This document shows, in pieces, positions 61,267 through 64,000 of a stretch of 64,000 nt of DNA. The notes beneath the pieces were generated by a model. That model was not told where the DNA came from. It searched no databases and saw only the letters and a list, made by a program, of their open reading frames with translations. The stretch comes from Iocasia fonsfrigidae (GTDB lineage: Bacteria; Bacillota; Halanaerobiia; Halanaerobiales; DTU029): contig NZ_CP046640.1 in NCBI RefSeq assembly GCF_017751145.1, positions 3,514,137-3,578,136 on the forward strand, in the 5' to 3' direction. The number at the start of each line of letters is the position of its first letter. The stretch's first letter is position 1. The translations under genes were made by a program, and so were the position numbers.

Positions 61267-62490
61267 TTGAAAACCAATTGTCTAGTTGCCCAATCGGGAG
61301 GACCAACTGCAGTAATTAACGCCAGTGTTTACGGAGTTATTGAAAAAGCAAGCAAAAACAAAACAATAAATAAAGTTTTAGGTAGTAATTATGGTCTAGA
61401 AGGAATATTAAATAAAAATTTTTTTGATTTTTCTAAAGAAAATCCGGCGGAAATTAAACGGCTAAAATATACGCCTGCTGCTGCACTGGGCTCATGCCGT
61501 TATAAGCTAAAAAGTCATCTAAAAAACCCAGAAACATATGAAAAGATATTTAGTGTTTTTAAAGAATTTAATATTCAGTATTTCTTTTATATTGGTGGTA
61601 ATGATTCAATGGACACCGTCAAAAAACTTAGTGACTATGCTTTAGAAACCGGCTTTGAAATACAGATAATTGGAGTACCTAAAACAATAGATAATGATTT
61701 AGTCGGTACTGATCATTCACCTGGTTATGGTACTGCAGCGAAATATATTGCCACCAGTGTTATGGAAGTTGCCCGTGATGGTTCTGTGTATAATAATGAA
61801 AATATCCATATTATAGAAGTTATGGGTAGACATGCTGGGTGGTTAGCTGCTGCCAGTGCTTTAGCAAACAAAGATGTTATCAATGCCCCTGATCTAATAT
61901 ATTTACCTGAAGTAACATTTAACCTTAATAGCTTTATAGAAGACCTGACAAAGGTTTATAAAAAAAAGAAAAAAGTAAATATTGTTGTATCTGAAGGTAT
62001 TAAAGATGTTAACGGTAACTTCGTTTATGCAAATAAATCGGCAGGCCATGATGTCTTTAAACATAAACAAATGGGTGGGGTCGGAGACTTTCTTGCATCT
62101 TATCTAAAAAAAGAAATTTGTGACCGGGTTAAGGTTATTGAATTAAATGTTTTACAACGAGCCTCAATGCACTGTGTTTCAAAGGTTGATCTTGATGAAG
62201 CCTATTTTTGCGGTCGGGATGCTGTTAAATTTGCCTTAGCTGGTGAAACTGGGAAAATGGTGGCTATAGAAAGAATAAATAACCATCCATATCAAAGTAA
62301 AATCAAACTAGTCCCAGTAAATCATGTTGCTAATCATGAAAAAAAGGTCCCCATTTGCTGGATTAACAAAAGAGGTAATTATATTAAACAAAAAGCTATA
62401 GACTATATCTTACCATTAATACAGGGCAAAGTAGATATCCCAAGGGAAAATGGTCTCCCCAGATTTGCTAAACTAAAGTATATCTTATAA
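61267..62490 (+). CDS. pfp: Phosphofructokinase, probably PPi-dependent
   Basis: The 407-residue PFK family protein has a TTG start with CAGGAGGGATCAG upstream. Motifs: VAQSGGPTAVINASVYGVI, YIGGNDSMDTVKKLSDY, GVPKTIDNDLVGTDHSPGYGTAAKYIA and EVMGRHAGWLAAASALA. ATP enzymes carry GGDGS and PxTIDND; the bulky residue in GG-N-D-S and the lysine in PKTIDND mark pyrophosphate users. It phosphorylates fructose-6-phosphate, or sedoheptulose-7-phosphate in some lineages, which would link it to the pentose-phosphate reactions of the polyol locus. Divergent from the DeoR gene. Confidence 0.9.
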   Translation: MKTNCLVAQSGGPTAVINASVYGVIEKASKNKTINKVLGSNYGLEGILNKNFFDFSKENPAEIKRLKYTPAAALGSCRYKLKSHLKNPETYEKIFSVFKEFNIQYFFYIGGNDSMDTVKKLSDYALETGFEIQIIGVPKTIDNDLVGTDHSPGYGTAAKYIATSVMEVARDGSVYNNENIHIIEVMGRHAGWLAAASALANKDVINAPDLIYLPEVTFNLNSFIEDLTKVYKKKKKVNIVVSEGIKDVNGNFVYANKSAGHDVFKHKQMGGVGDFLASYLKKEICDRVKVIELNVLQRASMHCVSKVDLDEAYFCGRDAVKFALAGETGKMVAIERINNHPYQSKIKLVPVNHVANHEKKVPICWINKRGNYIKQKAIDYILPLIQGKVDIPRENGLPRFAKLKYIL

Positions 62491-62555
62491 AAAACATGCA
62501 ATTTGTAAGATATAAGTCAAGATATAACAACAAACAGAAAATTAAGTGATTTTTA

Positions 62556-62602
62556 GCAAACTTAAAACAAGATCTTTATTAAAGACCTTGTTTTAAGTTT
62601 GC
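62556..62602. terminator. Long bidirectional hairpin between pfk and ptsI
   Basis: GCAAACTTAAAACAAG (62556-62571) pairs perfectly with CTTGTTTTAAGTTTGC (62587-62602), enclosing TCTTT/AAAGA. It lies directly after the ptsI stop and downstream of pfk. T-rich arms act as the terminator in place of a trailing T-run. Confidence 0.75.
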
Positions 62603-62603
62603 T

Positions 62604-64000
62604 TTAACTATTCTTAAGATAATCTTCAATCTCTTTCTCAGTTTTAAACTCTAATACCCTGGCTGCTTTTTCTTCCGCATTATGCTGCTTTAACCGTCTG
62701 ACATCTCTTTTTATCTCCAGGATAGAACCTGGATTCATACTCAATACCCTGATCCCCATACCTAAAAAAACAGGTGTAAGCAAAGGATCTGCAGCTGCTT
62801 CTCCACAAATCTCTACCCCAATACCATTTCTTTTAGCCGCTCTGGCTACCTGGTCAATCAACTTTAGGACAGCAGGGTGATATGGTGAATATAAATTGGC
62901 AATTTTACTATTATTCCTATCTACAGCCAGAGTATATTGTACAAGGTCATTTGTCCCAATACTAAAGAAATCAACTTCTGCCGCAAAAAGCTCAGCCAGA
63001 ACAGCTGTTGCCGGAACCTCAATCATAATTCCAGTCTCAACATTTGGATTATAGGCAATCCCTGCTAATTCCAGTTCACTTTTTACACCTGCAAAAAGAT
63101 CCTTTGTCTTTCTAAGCTGTTCCAGTGACGATATCATCGGAAAAATAATTTTTAGATTTCCACAGGTGGATGCCCTGAGTAAAGCCCTTAGTTGGCTCCT
63201 GAAGATATCCTGCCTATCAAGCAAAATTCGAATACCACGCCAACCCAGAAATGGGTTAATCTCATCAGGAGAATCAAAATAAGGCAGATCTTTATCTCCC
63301 CCAATATCAAGGGCTCTTACCACAACAGGTTTAGGTGCCATTGCTGTTAATACCTTCCTATAGACATTATACTGCCTTTCTTCGTTCTTTAAATCATCAT
63401 TATTCATATATAAAAACTCTGTACGAAAGAGACCAATACCATCACCATTAACTTCCAGGGCCTTCTCTAATTCCTGTTCAGAAGCTATATTAGCAGCAAG
63501 CTGAACCTTGAACCCATCAATAGTAACAGCAGCCTTATCTTTAAGAACCAGCAGGTCATCCTGCCTTTTCTTATAATTAGCCAGTCTTTCTCGGTATTTA
63601 TTTAGTAATTCAACGGAAGGATTAAGGTAAATCTTACCCACTATACCATCCAGGATAATCGTATCCCCCTGGGATACTTCTTCAAGTATCCCCTCTATAT
63701 TAACTACTGCAGGTATTGTCAGACTCTTAGCCATTATCGCTGTATGAGAGGTCTCCCCACCATGGCTTAAGATAAAACCACCTAATTTGTCTTTATCCAG
63801 TAAAGCGGTTTCTGAAGGGGTAAGGTCATCAGCAAGTATAATAGAAGCAGCTGGCAGGTCATGTAGAGAAGTGTTTTCTCCATTTAAAGCAGACAGCAGG
63901 TGATTCCCAACATCCTGAATATCTTTAATCCTTTCCCTAAAAAAATTATTTTCCAGGCGATTAAACTTTTCAATAACTACATCAATAGCCTGATTAACAG
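62604..64000 (-). CDS. ptsI: PTS enzyme I, partial (5' end outside the window)
   Basis: The frame stays open from the stop at 62604 to the right edge, giving ~465 residues of a ~570-residue enzyme. Upstream of an internal ATG the frame continues with ILADDLTPSETALLDKDKLGG and the phospho-His motif SHGGETSHTAIMAKS. The C-terminal PEP-binding barrel has GDGIGLFRTEFLYMN, PVVVRALDIGGDKDLPYF, NPFLGWRGIRILLDR, DFFSIGTNDLVQYTLAVDRNN and GVEICGEAAADP. It transfers phosphate from PEP to HPr. The start codon and ptsH are beyond the window. It ends 2 bp before the long hairpin terminator. Confidence 0.95.
   Translation of the reverse strand, partial: VNQAIDVVIEKFNRLENNFFRERIKDIQDVGNHLLSALNGENTSLHDLPAASIILADDLTPSETALLDKDKLGGFILSHGGETSHTAIMAKSLTIPAVVNIEGILEEVSQGDTIILDGIVGKIYLNPSVELLNKYRERLANYKKRQDDLLVLKDKAAVTIDGFKVQLAANIASEQELEKALEVNGDGIGLFRTEFLYMNNDDLKNEERQYNVYRKVLTAMAPKPVVVRALDIGGDKDLPYFDSPDEINPFLGWRGIRILLDRQDIFRSQLRALLRASTCGNLKIIFPMISSLEQLRKTKDLFAGVKSELELAGIAYNPNVETGIMIEVPATAVLAELFAAEVDFFSIGTNDLVQYTLAVDRNNSKIANLYSPYHPAVLKLIDQVARAAKRNGIGVEICGEAAADPLLTPVFLGMGIRVLSMNPGSILEIKRDVRRLKQHNAEEKAARVLEFKTEKEIEDYLKNS

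Noticed and set aside
1-64000. tRNA, rRNA, CRISPR arrays, prophage or complete transposase genes
   Set aside because: None was found: no T-arm-like cloverleafs, no regularly spaced repeats and no transposase or integrase motifs apart from the intein endonuclease.

Overview
The window is AT-rich DNA from a low-G+C Gram-positive anaerobe. Supporting signs are strong AGGAGG-type ribosome sites, frequent GTG/TTG starts, a SpoVB-like flippase, a YaaH-type GH18 protein and a LysM protein, DegS/DegU, an IscS-ThiI pair, a class II (B12) ribonucleotide reductase and a PPi-type phosphofructokinase. The gene mix fits a halophilic or fermentative clostridial lineage such as Halanaerobiales, but that placement is inference. 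No rRNA, tRNA, CRISPR array or complete insertion sequence was seen.

Layout. 1-9 kb: partial phosphosulfolactate synthase-like gene, transaldolase-like aldolase, GH18 hydrolase, DegSU pair, glutamine amidotransferase, anchored solute-binding protein, L,D-transpeptidase, DUF2905, TatD. Two copies of an unusual dispersed repeat lie here. 9-19 kb: YbaB, HD-GYP, a six-LysM protein, SpoVB, IscS, a frameshifted ThiI, MurB, GIY-YIG, ferritin-like protein, FxsA. 19-26 kb: an agmatine deiminase operon (SSS transporter, carbamoyltransferase, agmatine deiminase, APC antiporter, carbamate kinase) with a divergent Lrp-type regulator. 27-36 kb: a chemosensory operon (MCP-like coiled-coil protein, STAS, CheY, CheA, CheW, CheR, CheB, MCP). 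36-41 kb: an HTH-DUF2294 regulator and an intein-containing NrdJ. Two related leader RNAs with terminators precede the HTH gene and the chemosensory operon.

41-50 kb: an FbpABC-like ABC transporter with MgtC. It is divergent from two DUF2294 genes, an orphan solute-binding protein, a HAMP/DUF4388 membrane protein and a GAF-LuxR regulator, which together look like a signalling cassette. 50-63 kb: a sugar/polyol locus with DhaK, DhaL, a zinc alcohol dehydrogenase, two ABC ATPases, two permeases, a binding protein, an RpiB-like isomerase, a DeoR regulator that lacks a standard start codon, and a divergent phosphofructokinase. The window ends inside ptsI.

Most interesting: (i) the repeat whose core is inverted between conserved flanks while both stems covary; (ii) the duplicated leader RNA; (iii) the DUF2294/binding-protein/PATAN/GAF-LuxR cassette; (iv) the likely tetritol or related polyol pathway. 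Two genes (thiI and a receptor fragment) are each broken by the apparent loss of one A in an A run, so sequence error has to be considered.
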